From an uncultured Oscillospiraceae bacterium (GTDB lineage: Bacteria; Bacillota; Clostridia; Oscillospirales; Ruminococcaceae), in contig CAKSHG010000141.1 of the NCBI GenBank assembly GCA_934456315.1, forward strand, positions 1 to 6,024: DNA of 6,024 bases, in the 5' to 3' direction. Below the pieces are notes generated by a model. That model had not been told where the DNA came from, searched no databases, and saw only the letters and a program-made list of their open reading frames with translations. Position numbers and translations under genes: made by a program. Each line of letters opens with the position of its first letter. Position 1 is the stretch's first letter. Positions 1 to 5,301 of the stretch are shown piece after piece.

Positions 1-1284
1 GGATTCACGATGAACGCGATGGCGTACAGCCCACGCACCGGGCTTATCGACCCGTTCGGAGGGCGGGCGTCGCTGCGCCCTGCGCCGGAGGCGATAGAGG
101 AAGAGGAGAAAGAGGAGCAGAAGGAGCTTAGGGTCCCGGAGGACCCTGCGGAGCTTTCCCGCCGGAAAGGCGTGACGAGGCTCCCGGCGAGGGTCATCGC
201 CATCGGCGAGAACCAGTCCCGCAGCGTAAAGGAGAACGGCAGGACCGTAACGGAAACCTGGTACGACATGTCGCGGTGCTTCACGTCCGACCCGTCCCGG
301 ATACTCCAGGCGATACGCTACTGCTCCGAGGGCGAGTACGTCATCGAGGACAGGACGCGGGACGCTATCCGCGCCAATGTCAGCTGCTTTGAGTACGCCG
401 AGAAAGACAAGCTGTTCAGCGAGCTTTCCCGGATAGTTATGGGCAAGTACGCGGCGCGGGTGCTGGAGCAGTACGCGGATATCCTGGTGCATCTCCTGCC
501 GGAGATAGAGCCGTGCATGGGCTTTGAGCAGCACAGCGTCTACCACGATTTCGACGTGTGGACGCATATCTGCAAATCCGTCGGGTACGCGGTGCCGGAG
601 CTCCCGGTGAGGTTCGCGATGCTGTTCCACGACCTCGGAAAGCCGGACTGCTGCGCGATAGATTCGAAAGGGCAGGGGCACTTCAAGGGACACGGTGAGC
701 GCGGCAGGCTCATCGCGGAGCGGATAATGCGCAGGTTGGAGTTCCCGGCGGCGCTTTCGGAGGAGATAAGCTGGCTGGTATTCTACCACGACAAGGAGAT
801 ACCGGAGAGCCGGGCGGACCTCAAGCGGCTGCTGGACGCGCTTGGAGCGGAGGACCTCCGCAAGCTTATCCAGTGCGAGATAGCGGACGCCCGTGCGAAA
901 AAGGTCGACACAGAAACGGCGGACGTACAGCGGCTGCGGACTTCGGCGGCGGCGCTGCGCGAGATACTGGACACCGGGGAGTGCTACAATATCCGCCAGC
1001 TGGCGATAACACCCCGGGAGCTGATGGAGCGCCGCCTTGTCGCGAACGAGCAGGAGGCGGAGCAGCTCATCAACGCGCTGTTCGACCTGGTGCTCGACAA
1101 ACCGAGCTTCAACAACAAGCTCATGCTGCTCGACATGGCTGAAAAGAGCAAGCAGCGCCTTGAAGAAATAAAAGCGGAGCGCGAGCGTATCGCAGCGGAA
1201 AAGCGCGCTGCGCAGGCGCTGAAGCATAAGAAGTCGCCGGTGAACCGTCGCAGCGAGCCTGTGTACACCCGCAAAAAGCAGTGA
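1..1284 (+). CDS. cca: CCA-adding tRNA nucleotidyltransferase, 3' part (5' end outside window)
   Basis: This enzyme adds or repairs the CCA 3' end of tRNAs in the cytoplasm. The reading frame is open to base 1. The ATG at 10 is internal, because the first visible residues GFT-MNAMAY and then GLIDPFGG (11-18, numbering from that Met) match the RRDFTxNAMAY...DPFGG segment in the catalytic head of class II enzymes. The GGxVRD and DxD motifs must lie upstream of the window. Residues 24-88 are an unusual insertion with an acidic run. The neck follows, with SDPSR at 93-97 standing for the nucleotide-selecting EDxxR. An HD domain comes next (HSVYHDFDVWTH 175-186, HDLGKP 207-212, GHGERG 227-232). The C-terminal ITPRELM...L..VLDKPSFNNK segment (333-370) is typical of bacterial HD-containing CCA enzymes. 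The tail is a charged helix ending in a basic stretch. It converges on mscL. The family call is firm; full activity cannot be judged without the head. Confidence 0.9.
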   Translation, partial: GFTMNAMAYSPRTGLIDPFGGRASLRPAPEAIEEEEKEEQKELRVPEDPAELSRRKGVTRLPARVIAIGENQSRSVKENGRTVTETWYDMSRCFTSDPSRILQAIRYCSEGEYVIEDRTRDAIRANVSCFEYAEKDKLFSELSRIVMGKYAARVLEQYADILVHLLPEIEPCMGFEQHSVYHDFDVWTHICKSVGYAVPELPVRFAMLFHDLGKPDCCAIDSKGQGHFKGHGERGRLIAERIMRRLEFPAALSEEISWLVFYHDKEIPESRADLKRLLDALGAEDLRKLIQCEIADARAKKVDTETADVQRLRTSAAALREILDTGECYNIRQLAITPRELMERRLVANEQEAEQLINALFDLVLDKPSFNNKLMLLDMAEKSKQRLEEIKAERERIAAEKRAAQALKHKKSPVNRRSEPVYTRKKQ

Positions 1285-1300
1285 CATACTGAGAGAAAAA

Positions 1301-1328
1301 TGCCCCCCGCAGTTAGCTGCGGGGGGCA
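1301..1328 (-). terminator. Intrinsic terminator between convergent cca and mscL
   Basis: A perfect 12-bp GC-rich stem (1301-1312 with 1317-1328) closes a TTAG loop. On the minus strand the stem is followed directly by five T residues (the complement of 1296-1300), so it fits best as the mscL terminator, starting 5 nt after the mscL stop codon. Only a weak T-rich stretch follows on the plus strand, but the stem is strong enough to help stop cca transcription as well. Confidence 0.9.
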
Positions 1329-1333
1329 TGTGT

Positions 1334-1825
1334 TTACTTGTTTTCGGAAGTTTCCTTTTCCTTGAGCAGGTCGCGTATCTCGGTGAGGAGTACGATCTGG
1401 GGATCCGGCTTAGGTTCGGGCTTGGGCTCTTCCTTTTTCTTGCGGTGGAGCTTGGAAACCGCCTTGACCAGTATGAATACGGCGAGCGCGATCAGCAGGA
1501 AGCTGATGATCGACTGAATGAACGAGCCGTAGTTCAGCGATATCTCGGCAACTGCGGGGGTGACCACGTTCCCTGCGTCGTCGAGGACTTCCTCAACGGC
1601 GGGCTGGAGCACCAGTTTGAGCTGCGAGAAATCCATCTTACCGGTGAGAAGTCCCAGCAGCGGCATCAGCAGGTCGCCTACCAGCGAATTGACGATGGCG
1701 GTGAACGCGGAACCGATGATAAGACCTACTGCCATATCAAGCACGTTTCCCTTGGAGATGAACGCCTTGAATTCCTTGGCAAGCTTGAGCTTGTCCTTCT
1801 TTTCAACTTTCTTTTCTTCTGCCAT
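1334..1825 (-). CDS. mscL: Large-conductance mechanosensitive channel MscL
   Basis: This is the homopentameric membrane channel that opens under high membrane tension and releases solutes during hypo-osmotic shock. The 163-residue protein begins with a Lys/Glu-rich amphipathic N-terminus. TM1 carries the pore signature SKGNVLDMAVGLIIGSAF (24-41). An extracellular loop (about 61-100) follows, then TM2 (about 101-121), the basic RKKK cluster (128-131), a Pro/Lys/Glu linker (134-142) and the cytoplasmic helix QIVLLTEIRDLLKE (143-156), all standard for the family. The loop and linker make it longer than the 136-residue E. coli protein. I chose the ATG at 1825 because GAGGG (1834-1838) lies 8 nt upstream; the in-frame GTG at 1840 would overlap this ribosome binding site. 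It lies 51 nt downstream of citrate synthase on the same strand with no strong terminator between them, so co-transcription is plausible. Confidence 0.97.
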   Translation of the reverse strand: MAEEKKVEKKDKLKLAKEFKAFISKGNVLDMAVGLIIGSAFTAIVNSLVGDLLMPLLGLLTGKMDFSQLKLVLQPAVEEVLDDAGNVVTPAVAEISLNYGSFIQSIISFLLIALAVFILVKAVSKLHRKKKEEPKPEPKPDPQIVLLTEIRDLLKEKETSENK

Positions 1826-1833
1826 GACACTTT

Positions 1834-1838
1834 CCCTC
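1834..1838 (-). promoter_or_regulatory. Ribosome binding site deciding the mscL start
   Basis: GAGGG on the minus strand lies 8 nt before the ATG at 1825. It overlaps the region just after the alternative GTG codon at 1840, which itself has no Shine-Dalgarno-like sequence upstream. This favours the shorter, 163-residue MscL. Confidence 0.8.
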
Positions 1839-1854
1839 ACATAAGTATTAATTT

Positions 1855-1869
1855 CAGGCGCGGAGCCTG
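1855..1869 (-). repeat. Small stem-loop between citrate synthase and mscL
   Basis: A 5-bp inverted repeat (1855-1859 with 1865-1869, CAGGC/GCCTG) lies 7 nt after the citrate synthase stop codon. No T-run follows on the minus strand, so it is at most a weak attenuator or an mRNA-end stabiliser and would probably allow read-through into mscL. The role is inferred. Confidence 0.35.
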
Positions 1870-1876
1870 TATTGCC

Positions 1877-3244
1877 TTAAATCCTCTGGCTAAGCGGTAT
1901 GTAGTTCTTATTGAGATTGATAGCCTTGTATGCGGGACGGATAATACGCTTGCCGTTTATCATCTCTTCCATTCTGTGGGCGCACCAGCCTGCGATTCTT
2001 GCGCACGCGAACAGTCCGGTATACATCTCTACCGGTATCTTCAGCATTTTGTATACCAGACCGGAATACATGTCCACATTGGCGCATATATTCTTGATAT
2101 CACCGCGCTCGTCCGCGAATACGCCGGGGGTGAGCCTTTCAATGCTGTCGAGCAGGAGGAATTCCTTCTCGAATTCGGTGCCCTTTGCGAGCTTCATCGC
2201 GTTGGCCTTGAGTATCTTCGCTCTCGGGTCGGACAGGGTGTAGACCGCGTGTCCCATACCGTAGACGAGTCCGGAGTGGTCGCCGGCTTCCTTTCGGAGC
2301 AGCTTGTGCAGGTAGTCGCTGACCTCCTGGTCGTTGTCCCAGTGCTGAATGCCGGCCTTTGCGAAGTCCAGCATCTCCATTACCTTTATGTTGGCGCCGC
2401 CGTGACGGGGACCCTTCAGCGAACCTATCGCCGCAGCGTATGCAGAGTACGCGTCAGTGCCGGAGGAAGAAACGGTGCGGCAGGTGAAGGTGGAGTTGTT
2501 ACCGCCGCCGTGCTCCGCGTGCAGCATAAGGCACAGGTCGAGCAGGTGAGCTTCCTCGGGGGTGTAGGAGCGGTCGTCGCGCAGGGTGGAAAGAATGCTC
2601 TCCGCGAGGCTCTCGTCCTTGTTTATCTGGTGCATTACCATGGAATCGTTGTGGTAGAAGCGGCGCATCGCCTGGTAGGAAGTTACCATTATCGCGGGCA
2701 GTCGGGAGATTATCGAAATAGCCTTGAGCATTTCGCTTTCCACCGACTTGTCCTCCGGAGCGGAATCATAGCTGTACAGCGCGAGGACTGCCTGCGCCAT
2801 CTTGTTCATGATGTTCGGGGAGGGGTTCCTGATGATAACGTCCTCGCTGAAATACATCGGCAGGTCGCGGTACTCCGCGATGAGGCGGGAGAACGTCGTG
2901 AGCTGGCGCTCGTCAGGGAGCATGCCGAACAGCAGGAGATACGCTACCTCCTCATAGCCGTAGCGCCCGGAGGAAAGCACATCGTTGACGATGTCGCGGA
3001 TATTGTATCCGCGGTAGATGAGCTCGCCCTCGATGGGCTGCTTGTCGCATTCGCTGATGACGTAGCCGTGTACGCAGCATACGTTGGTTATTCCTGCAAC
3101 CACGCCGGAACCATCGGAATTACGCAGACCGCGCTTTACTCCGAATTTCGCCGGCAGGCTGGGGTCAATTGCCGTGGTGCTTAAAAAATCGTCGCACATC
3201 TGCTTGAAAGTAGCAGAGTTCTTGAGCTGTTCCATTCTTTTCAT
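1877..3244 (-). CDS. gltA: Citrate synthase (Si-type, citrate/2-methylcitrate synthase family)
   Basis: It condenses acetyl-CoA with oxaloacetate to citrate in the cytoplasm, supplying carbon toward 2-oxoglutarate and glutamate. The 455-residue protein carries the family's hallmarks: IEGELIYRGYNI (71-82), active-site His245 in HAEHGGGN, the HGGAN segment (281-285), active-site His332 in GMGHAVYTLSDPRA, and catalytic Asp391 in NVDMYSGL. Arg341 and Arg416 (in ARIAGWCAH) occupy the usual citrate-binding positions. The GHAVY form, rather than GHRVY, and the length of about 450 residues point to the clostridial branch; 2-methylcitrate synthase activity cannot be excluded from sequence. Met1 and Met4 are both possible starts, since the only good Shine-Dalgarno lies 15 nt before Met1. 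Transcription is expected from the promoter at 3345-3373. No other TCA-cycle gene is visible nearby. Confidence 0.96.
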   Translation of the reverse strand: MKRMEQLKNSATFKQMCDDFLSTTAIDPSLPAKFGVKRGLRNSDGSGVVAGITNVCCVHGYVISECDKQPIEGELIYRGYNIRDIVNDVLSSGRYGYEEVAYLLLFGMLPDERQLTTFSRLIAEYRDLPMYFSEDVIIRNPSPNIMNKMAQAVLALYSYDSAPEDKSVESEMLKAISIISRLPAIMVTSYQAMRRFYHNDSMVMHQINKDESLAESILSTLRDDRSYTPEEAHLLDLCLMLHAEHGGGNNSTFTCRTVSSSGTDAYSAYAAAIGSLKGPRHGGANIKVMEMLDFAKAGIQHWDNDQEVSDYLHKLLRKEAGDHSGLVYGMGHAVYTLSDPRAKILKANAMKLAKGTEFEKEFLLLDSIERLTPGVFADERGDIKNICANVDMYSGLVYKMLKIPVEMYTGLFACARIAGWCAHRMEEMINGKRIIRPAYKAINLNKNYIPLSQRI

Positions 3245-3259
3245 AGGTAGAATCGTCCG

Positions 3260-3264
3260 CCTCC
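3260..3264 (-). promoter_or_regulatory. Ribosome binding site of citrate synthase at unusual spacing
   Basis: GGAGG on the minus strand is 15 nt from the ATG at 3244, well beyond the usual 5-9 nt. An in-frame ATT at 3251-3253 would sit 6 nt from it. The start is therefore unsettled: ATT (three extra residues), Met1 or Met4. Confidence 0.6.
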
Positions 3265-3302
3265 GTGCCCTTATAATAATGTTATACTGGTCTTAATCGC
3301 TG

Positions 3303-3317
3303 TTCCGTCAGGCGGAA
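3303..3317. repeat. Short inverted repeat in the citrate synthase leader
   Basis: TTCCG (3303-3307) and CGGAA (3313-3317) form a 5-bp stem with a 5-nt loop, about 20-35 nt downstream of the predicted transcription start on the minus strand. It could be a small leader hairpin or a protein-binding half-site pair. Nothing more specific can be supported. Confidence 0.3.
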
Positions 3318-3344
3318 TTTTTAAATTAAGAAATATATAATTGT

Positions 3345-3373
3345 ATTTTAGCATATTTCGCCGCGATTGTCAA
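3345..3373 (-). promoter_or_regulatory. Sigma-A-type promoter for citrate synthase
   Basis: On the minus strand there is a perfect -35 box TTGACA (3373-3368), a 17-nt spacer, and an extended -10 TGC-TAAAAT (-10 hexamer 3350-3345, five of six consensus bases plus the TG element). The predicted start is near 3338, giving a 5' leader of about 95 nt. A 6-bp inverted repeat CCGCGA/TCGCGG (3361-3366 and 3381-3386) brackets the -35 box and is a candidate operator. Confidence 0.85.
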
Positions 3374-3386
3374 GCGTTATTCGCGG
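3361..3386. promoter_or_regulatory. Candidate operator bracketing the citrate synthase -35 box
   Basis: CCGCGA (3361-3366) and TCGCGG (3381-3386) are perfect inverted half-sites with a 14-nt spacer, so their centres are 20 bp apart, about two helical turns. The -35 hexamer lies between them. Placement suits a dimeric regulator that blocks polymerase, but the regulator is unknown. Confidence 0.35.
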
Positions 3387-3444
3387 TTTCTGAATAATTA
3401 TTGAAAATAGATTGCAAAATGCTCGTGTGTGCATTAAATCTGCA

Positions 3445-3450
3445 TGGAGG
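3445..3450 (+). promoter_or_regulatory. Ribosome binding site deciding the start of the SpoIID-like gene
   Basis: TGGAGG lies 10 nt before the ATG at 3461 but only 1 nt before the in-frame ATG at 3452. The frame can be read back to an ATG at 3401, which has no Shine-Dalgarno and would put 20 extra residues before a clear lipoprotein signal. The start at 3461 is therefore preferred. Confidence 0.75.
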
Positions 3451-3460
3451 AATGGATCAT

Positions 3461-4360
3461 ATGAAGTTTTCAAAACTGGCGGCGGCAGTGCTGGTGTGCT
3501 GCGGGCTGTTGTTTTCCGGGTGCAGCCGGGAAAAGTCCGGGCAGGCTCCGGAAACGCTTACGCTGTACATCGAGGGGGAAAACCGGATAGCCGCGATGAG
3601 CTTTCCGGAGTACCTGACGGGCTGCATATTCGCGGTCGCAGACCCGTCATTTCAGGAGGAAACCCTGCTTGCTGCGGGGATAGCTCTTTCCAGTCAGGCG
3701 AGGTACTGCATGCAGAATTTCACGCCGGACTACTGTGCGGACCTCTGCGACCGCGGGGATATCTACCCGGAGTGGCTGTCGCCGGAGGAGCTCGAGGAGC
3801 GCTACTCCGACCAGTATCCCGAGTGGCTGGAGCGGGTCTCCCGGGCTGCGGAAACAGCCGCGCAGCTGTGCCTGTACTATAATAATGAACCAGCATACAC
3901 GCCCTGCTGCCGGGTGTCCCCGGGTAGGACGGACGACGGAGGTCTTGCGTACCTCCCGGCGCTGAAGCTGAACCGCGACAGGGAGTCCCCGGAGTACTCC
4001 GCCTGCGCGGAGTATAACTGCACTGCGGTCCGGAAAATGCTCGCGGAGTACACCGGGAGCGTGATACTCCCGGCGGATAAGTCTGAATGGTTCACCGAGC
4101 CTGTGTACACCGACAGCGGGACGCTCCGCTCGATAAGGTTCGGCGGGGAATTGCTGACCGGGGAGCAGCTGCGAAAAGCTGTCGGACTGCGGAGCACGAA
4201 CATCTCCATCAGCCAGGAGCACGATTCGTTCATTTTCCGCACCCTCGGAAGCGGGAACGGCTTCGGAATGAGCCTCTACACCGCGGAGCTGATGGCGCGC
4301 TCCGGCAGTAAAGCAGAGGAGATACTTCAGCAGTTCTTCCCAGGGACAGAGATGAAATGA
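3461..4360 (+). CDS. SpoIID/LytB-domain lipoprotein with degenerate active site
   Basis: This is a predicted membrane-anchored envelope protein of 299 residues. MKFSK, a hydrophobic stretch and FSGC give a lipoprotein signal with lipidated Cys21. The rest aligns along the SpoIID domain: FPEYLTG (48-54), a CRVSPGRTDDGG segment (150-161) matching the usual SGGxT region, LRKAVGLRST (237-246), GSGNGFGMSLYTAELMA (263-279) matching GxGHGVGMSQYGA, and an FFPGT end (292-296). SpoIID proteins are lytic transglycosylases that trim peptidoglycan stem-free glycan during engulfment. Here the catalytic Glu of the GVVAAEMP-type motif is replaced (GCIFAVADP, Val59), the following ART is lost, and His and Gln of GHGVGMSQ are Asn and Leu. 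I infer loss of the classical activity. Nine cysteines besides Cys21 are present in the mature part, unusual for an exported protein. It is transcribed divergently from citrate synthase. I found no convincing promoter and no clear terminator. Confidence 0.85.
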   Translation: MKFSKLAAAVLVCCGLLFSGCSREKSGQAPETLTLYIEGENRIAAMSFPEYLTGCIFAVADPSFQEETLLAAGIALSSQARYCMQNFTPDYCADLCDRGDIYPEWLSPEELEERYSDQYPEWLERVSRAAETAAQLCLYYNNEPAYTPCCRVSPGRTDDGGLAYLPALKLNRDRESPEYSACAEYNCTAVRKMLAEYTGSVILPADKSEWFTEPVYTDSGTLRSIRFGGELLTGEQLRKAVGLRSTNISISQEHDSFIFRTLGSGNGFGMSLYTAELMARSGSKAEEILQQFFPGTEMK

Positions 4361-4411
4361 CGCCTCGGTACAGCATATTGTGTTCAATAAGCCAAGTTAG
4401 TTCTAAATAAC

Positions 4412-4434
4412 TGAATTTTTGCAAAAAAAATTCA
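4412..4434. repeat. AT-rich inverted repeat upstream of the rubrerythrin promoter
   Basis: TGAATTTTT (4412-4420) and AAAAATTCA (4426-4434) form a perfect 9-bp inverted repeat ending 8 nt before the -35 box. Its A-tracts could act as an UP element for polymerase, or the dyad could be a regulator site. It is too AT-rich to be a good terminator for the upstream gene. Confidence 0.45.
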
Positions 4435-4442
4435 AAAAACCC

Positions 4443-4471
4443 TTGACAAAGCTGCGAGGGTGTGATATAAT
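4443..4471 (+). promoter_or_regulatory. Full-consensus sigma-A promoter of rubrerythrin
   Basis: TTGACA (4443-4448), a 17-nt spacer and TATAAT (4466-4471) match the consensus at all twelve positions, with an extended -10 TG at 4463-4464 and A-tracts upstream of the -35. The predicted start is near 4478, giving a leader of about 60 nt that ends in a strong GGAGGT (4523-4528) 8 nt before the ATG. A TGAT-N8-ATCA dyad (4463-4478) overlaps the -10 and could be an operator. I do not see a good PerR box. Confidence 0.93.
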
Positions 4472-4536
4472 CTAATCAAGGAAATCAAGAATAATTCCTA
4501 ATTTTAATAACTGAAAATCTACGGAGGTAAAACATT

Positions 4537-5091
4537 ATGAAATTTGTATGTCCTGTATGCGGCTATGTTTACGAAGGCGACGCGGCTCCTGAGAAGTGCC
4601 CGCAGTGCGGAGTTCCCGGCTCCAAGTTCACCGTTATCGACGATAACAGCGGCAAGCTGGTATTCGCAGACGAGCACAAGATCGGCGTTGGCAAGCTCGA
4701 GGGCGTTCCGGAGGAGATCGTAGAGGGACTGCGCGCTAACTTCACCGGCGAGTGCACCGAGGTCGGCATGTATCTGGCAATGGCAAGAGCAGCTCACCGC
4801 GAGGGCTATCCCGAGGTAGGTCTGTACTATGAGAAGGCTGCCTGGGAAGAGGCAGAGCACGCTGCGAAGTTCGCAGAGCTTCTCGGCGAGGTAGTATCCG
4901 CCTCCACCAAGGAGAACCTCACAAAGCGCGTAGAAGCAGAGCACGGCGCGACCGCAGGCAAGCTCGACCTCGCAAAGAAGGCAAAGGCTCTCAATCTCGA
5001 CGCTATCCACGACACAGTTCACGAGATGGCAAAGGACGAGGCAAGACACGGAAAGGCTTTCGAGGGTCTGCTGAACAGATACTTCAAGTAA
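4537..5091 (+). CDS. Reverse rubrerythrin (N-terminal rubredoxin plus diiron ferritin-like domain)
   Basis: This is a cytoplasmic non-heme iron peroxidase that reduces hydrogen peroxide to water in anaerobes, fed with electrons from NAD(P)H through rubredoxin or a reductase. The 184-residue protein begins with a rubredoxin-type [Fe(Cys)4] site, Cys5/Cys8 ([10 protein letters not shown]) and Cys21/Cys24 (CPQCG). After a short linker comes the four-helix ferritin-like domain with carboxylate ligand candidates Glu72/Glu75 (GECTEVG), the ExxH pair Glu105/His108, Glu133/Glu135 (VEAEH), and the second ExxH pair Glu168/His171 (DEARH). Classical rubrerythrin has the rubredoxin domain at the C-terminus; this reversed order is known from clostridia. 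It is a single-gene unit with its own consensus promoter, strong ribosome binding site and terminator, and its codons look more biased than those of its neighbours (Arg mainly CGC and AGA), which suggests high expression. The physiological electron donor is not shown by the sequence. Confidence 0.95.
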   Translation: MKFVCPVCGYVYEGDAAPEKCPQCGVPGSKFTVIDDNSGKLVFADEHKIGVGKLEGVPEEIVEGLRANFTGECTEVGMYLAMARAAHREGYPEVGLYYEKAAWEEAEHAAKFAELLGEVVSASTKENLTKRVEAEHGATAGKLDLAKKAKALNLDAIHDTVHEMAKDEARHGKAFEGLLNRYFK

Positions 5092-5109
5092 TTTCAGCGT
5101 GATAAGATT

Positions 5110-5141
5110 AACTCCGGGCGGAAATACGTCCGGAGTTTTTT
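5110..5141 (+). terminator. Intrinsic terminator of rubrerythrin
   Basis: An 11-bp stem (5110-5120 with 5127-5137, one G-U pair) closes a 6-nt GAAATA loop and runs into six T residues (5136-5141). It lies 18 nt after the rubrerythrin stop codon. Confidence 0.93.
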
Positions 5142-5162
5142 GCATGTTCGAATTTCTCATCT

Positions 5163-5182
5163 TTTTGCACTTGTGTGCAAAA
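5163..5182. repeat. Perfect 8-bp hairpin downstream of rubrerythrin
   Basis: TTTTGCAC (5163-5170) and GTGCAAAA (5175-5182) enclose a TTGT loop. No T-run follows on either strand, so it is not a standard terminator. It lies upstream of the promoter region of the next gene and could be an operator or a leader-independent structural element. Its right arm abuts the long-range inverted repeat starting at 5182. Confidence 0.45.
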
Positions 5183-5276
5183 TGCCGATTAAAGGGCACT
5201 TTGATGGACTAATTAACCGATTTGTCCTTTGTATAAATCACCGTGATATAGTACAATATTAATAGAGAATCGGCAT
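5182..5276. repeat. Long-range 9-bp inverted repeat enclosing the promoter region of the PlsY-like gene
   Basis: ATGCCGATT (5182-5190) and AATCGGCAT (5268-5276) are perfect inverted copies 77 nt apart. A third partial copy, CCGATT, is at 5217-5222. The copies flank the likely promoter, a layout seen with regulators that loop or bind at several sites. The function is inferred. Confidence 0.4.
5222..5257 (+). promoter_or_regulatory. Probable promoter of the PlsY-like gene
   Basis: Two overlapping readings are possible: TTGTAT (5229-5234), 17 nt, TACAAT (5252-5257), or an extended -10 TGA-TATAGT (5244-5252) with TTGTCC (5222-5227) at a 19-nt spacing. Neither matches consensus well at the -35. 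One of them is likely used, because the preceding gene ends in a terminator. Confidence 0.5.
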
Positions 5277-5301
5277 ATTATTATGAAAGGAGAAGATAAA
5301 A

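Noticed and set aside
10..12. ATG at 10 as the true start of the first gene
   Set aside because: The codons before it (GFT) continue the conserved RRDFTxNAMAY motif, and the catalytic head expected upstream is missing, so the gene is cut by the window edge.
1328..3184. Plus-strand open frame of 618 codons running antisense across mscL and citrate synthase
   Set aside because: It is in exact codon register with both minus-strand genes, so stops could arise only from TTA, CTA or TCA codons in them, which their codon bias avoids. The translation shows no domain, and the genes on the other strand are unmistakable.
3336..3341. Perfect TATAAT on the plus strand as promoter of the SpoIID-like gene
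   Set aside because: No -35-like hexamer lies at 16-18 nt upstream, and the region is simply AT-rich.
3337..3351. CcpC-type ATAA-N7-TTAT site at the citrate synthase promoter
   Set aside because: The right half reads TTAG, and in AT-rich sequence such a partial match is expected by chance. No CcpC gene is visible.
3401..3460. Longer N-terminus of the SpoIID-like protein from the ATG at 3401 or 3452
   Set aside because: There is no Shine-Dalgarno before 3401, only 1 nt between TGGAGG and 3452, and the extension would precede a normal lipoprotein signal peptide.
3647..4387. Minus-strand open frame of 246 codons opposite the SpoIID-like gene
   Set aside because: The translation has no recognisable domain and lies opposite a gene with a full lipoprotein signal and SpoIID motifs.
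4463..4478. PerR or Fur box at the rubrerythrin promoter
   Set aside because: Only the left half resembles TTATAAT; the right half matches poorly. I keep it only as an unspecified dyad.
4519..5199. Minus-strand open frame of 226 codons opposite rubrerythrin
   Set aside because: It lies in codon register with the rubrerythrin gene, crosses its terminator and ribosome binding site, and resembles no family. It is a shadow of the strong codon bias.
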